A stretch of DNA of 64,000 nt from Rhodonellum sp041748555 (GTDB lineage Bacteria > Bacteroidota > Bacteroidia > Cytophagales > Cyclobacteriaceae), in contig JBGTDA010000230.1 in the NCBI GenBank assembly GCA_041748555.1, forward strand, positions 13,853 to 77,852. The letters are read 5' to 3'. This document shows positions 63,950 to 64,000 of the stretch, piece by piece (the stretch's first letter is position 1; each line of letters begins with the position of its first letter). Below the pieces are notes generated by a model. It was not told where the DNA came from, did not search any database, and saw nothing but the letters and a program-made list of their open reading frames with translations. A program made the position numbers and the translations under genes.

Positions 63950-64000
63950 GTAAAAAAACCATTTCTTCTTATCCATTGCCACTATAAAGAAACACATTTG

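Noticed and set aside
1..64000. CRISPR arrays, rRNA or tRNA genes, insertion sequences, prophage genes
   Set aside because: No regularly spaced repeats, tRNA-like T-arm/acceptor patterns, transposase motifs or phage structural genes were seen anywhere.

Overview
The window is a single stretch of AT-rich bacterial chromosome that reads as Bacteroidota, most likely order Cytophagales (Cyclobacteriaceae-like). The supporting features are gldE and gldJ (gliding/type IX secretion), GldI-like FKBP lipoproteins beside an NrnA-type DHH phosphoesterase, the mutY-ssb-gldE // HU-TPR-tiny basic protein-RNase G block, DUF3857 transglutaminase-like proteins, DUF4890, an ABA4-like protein, TAnnTTTG-type promoter boxes, several TTG starts and few strong Shine-Dalgarno sequences. 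The family assignment is inference from gene content; no rRNA or tRNA gene was seen.

Layout. 1-16.5 kb: mostly minus-strand housekeeping genes. These are two DUF3857 proteins (one cut by the left edge), a MaoC-like hydratase, Mn-type superoxide dismutase, tadA, a divergent PiT-like transporter facing a Na/Pi transporter, a saccharopine-dehydrogenase-like enzyme overlapping deoC, nrnA followed by three tandem FKBP lipoproteins, ndk, guaB, an ABA4-like pair and an RsmB/NOP methyltransferase. 16.7-20.8 kb: a less orderly stretch with two small membrane proteins, a serine hydrolase flanked on both sides by decayed small genes (toxin-antitoxin-like debris), prmC, and a thiamine-pyrophosphokinase-like gene broken by two one-base losses in T-runs. 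21-25.2 kb: a dipeptidase and a plus-strand kynurenine operon (3-hydroxyanthranilate dioxygenase, kynureninase, kynurenine 3-monooxygenase) that would feed quinolinate to NAD synthesis.

25.2-25.9 kb is a 717-base gap between convergent genes. It is very AT-rich and carries three perfect DnaA boxes and a fourth near-perfect one; it is my best candidate for a chromosomal replication origin and the most interesting item here. 25.9-41 kb: ClC channel, M28 peptidase, a thioredoxin pair, YjjX, YebC, NDH-2, a GGCT protein, DUF4890 and the gltB-gltD glutamate synthase operon. 41-47 kb: gldE-ssb-mutY diverging from HU, a TPR protein, a 29-residue AURKAIP1/COX24-type protein and RNase G. 47-64 kb: M14 carboxypeptidase, dipeptide epimerase, S9 peptidase, gldJ, mfd, a cytochrome oxidase subunit III-like protein, an SRPBCC protein, Fur, a double-retropepsin PDZ protein and a large multi-PAS histidine kinase.

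Most of the window is ordinary core genome. No CRISPR array, prophage, insertion sequence or recognisable defence island was found. Start codons were re-chosen in several genes where a conserved ATG or a signal peptide argued for it; those choices are explained per entry.
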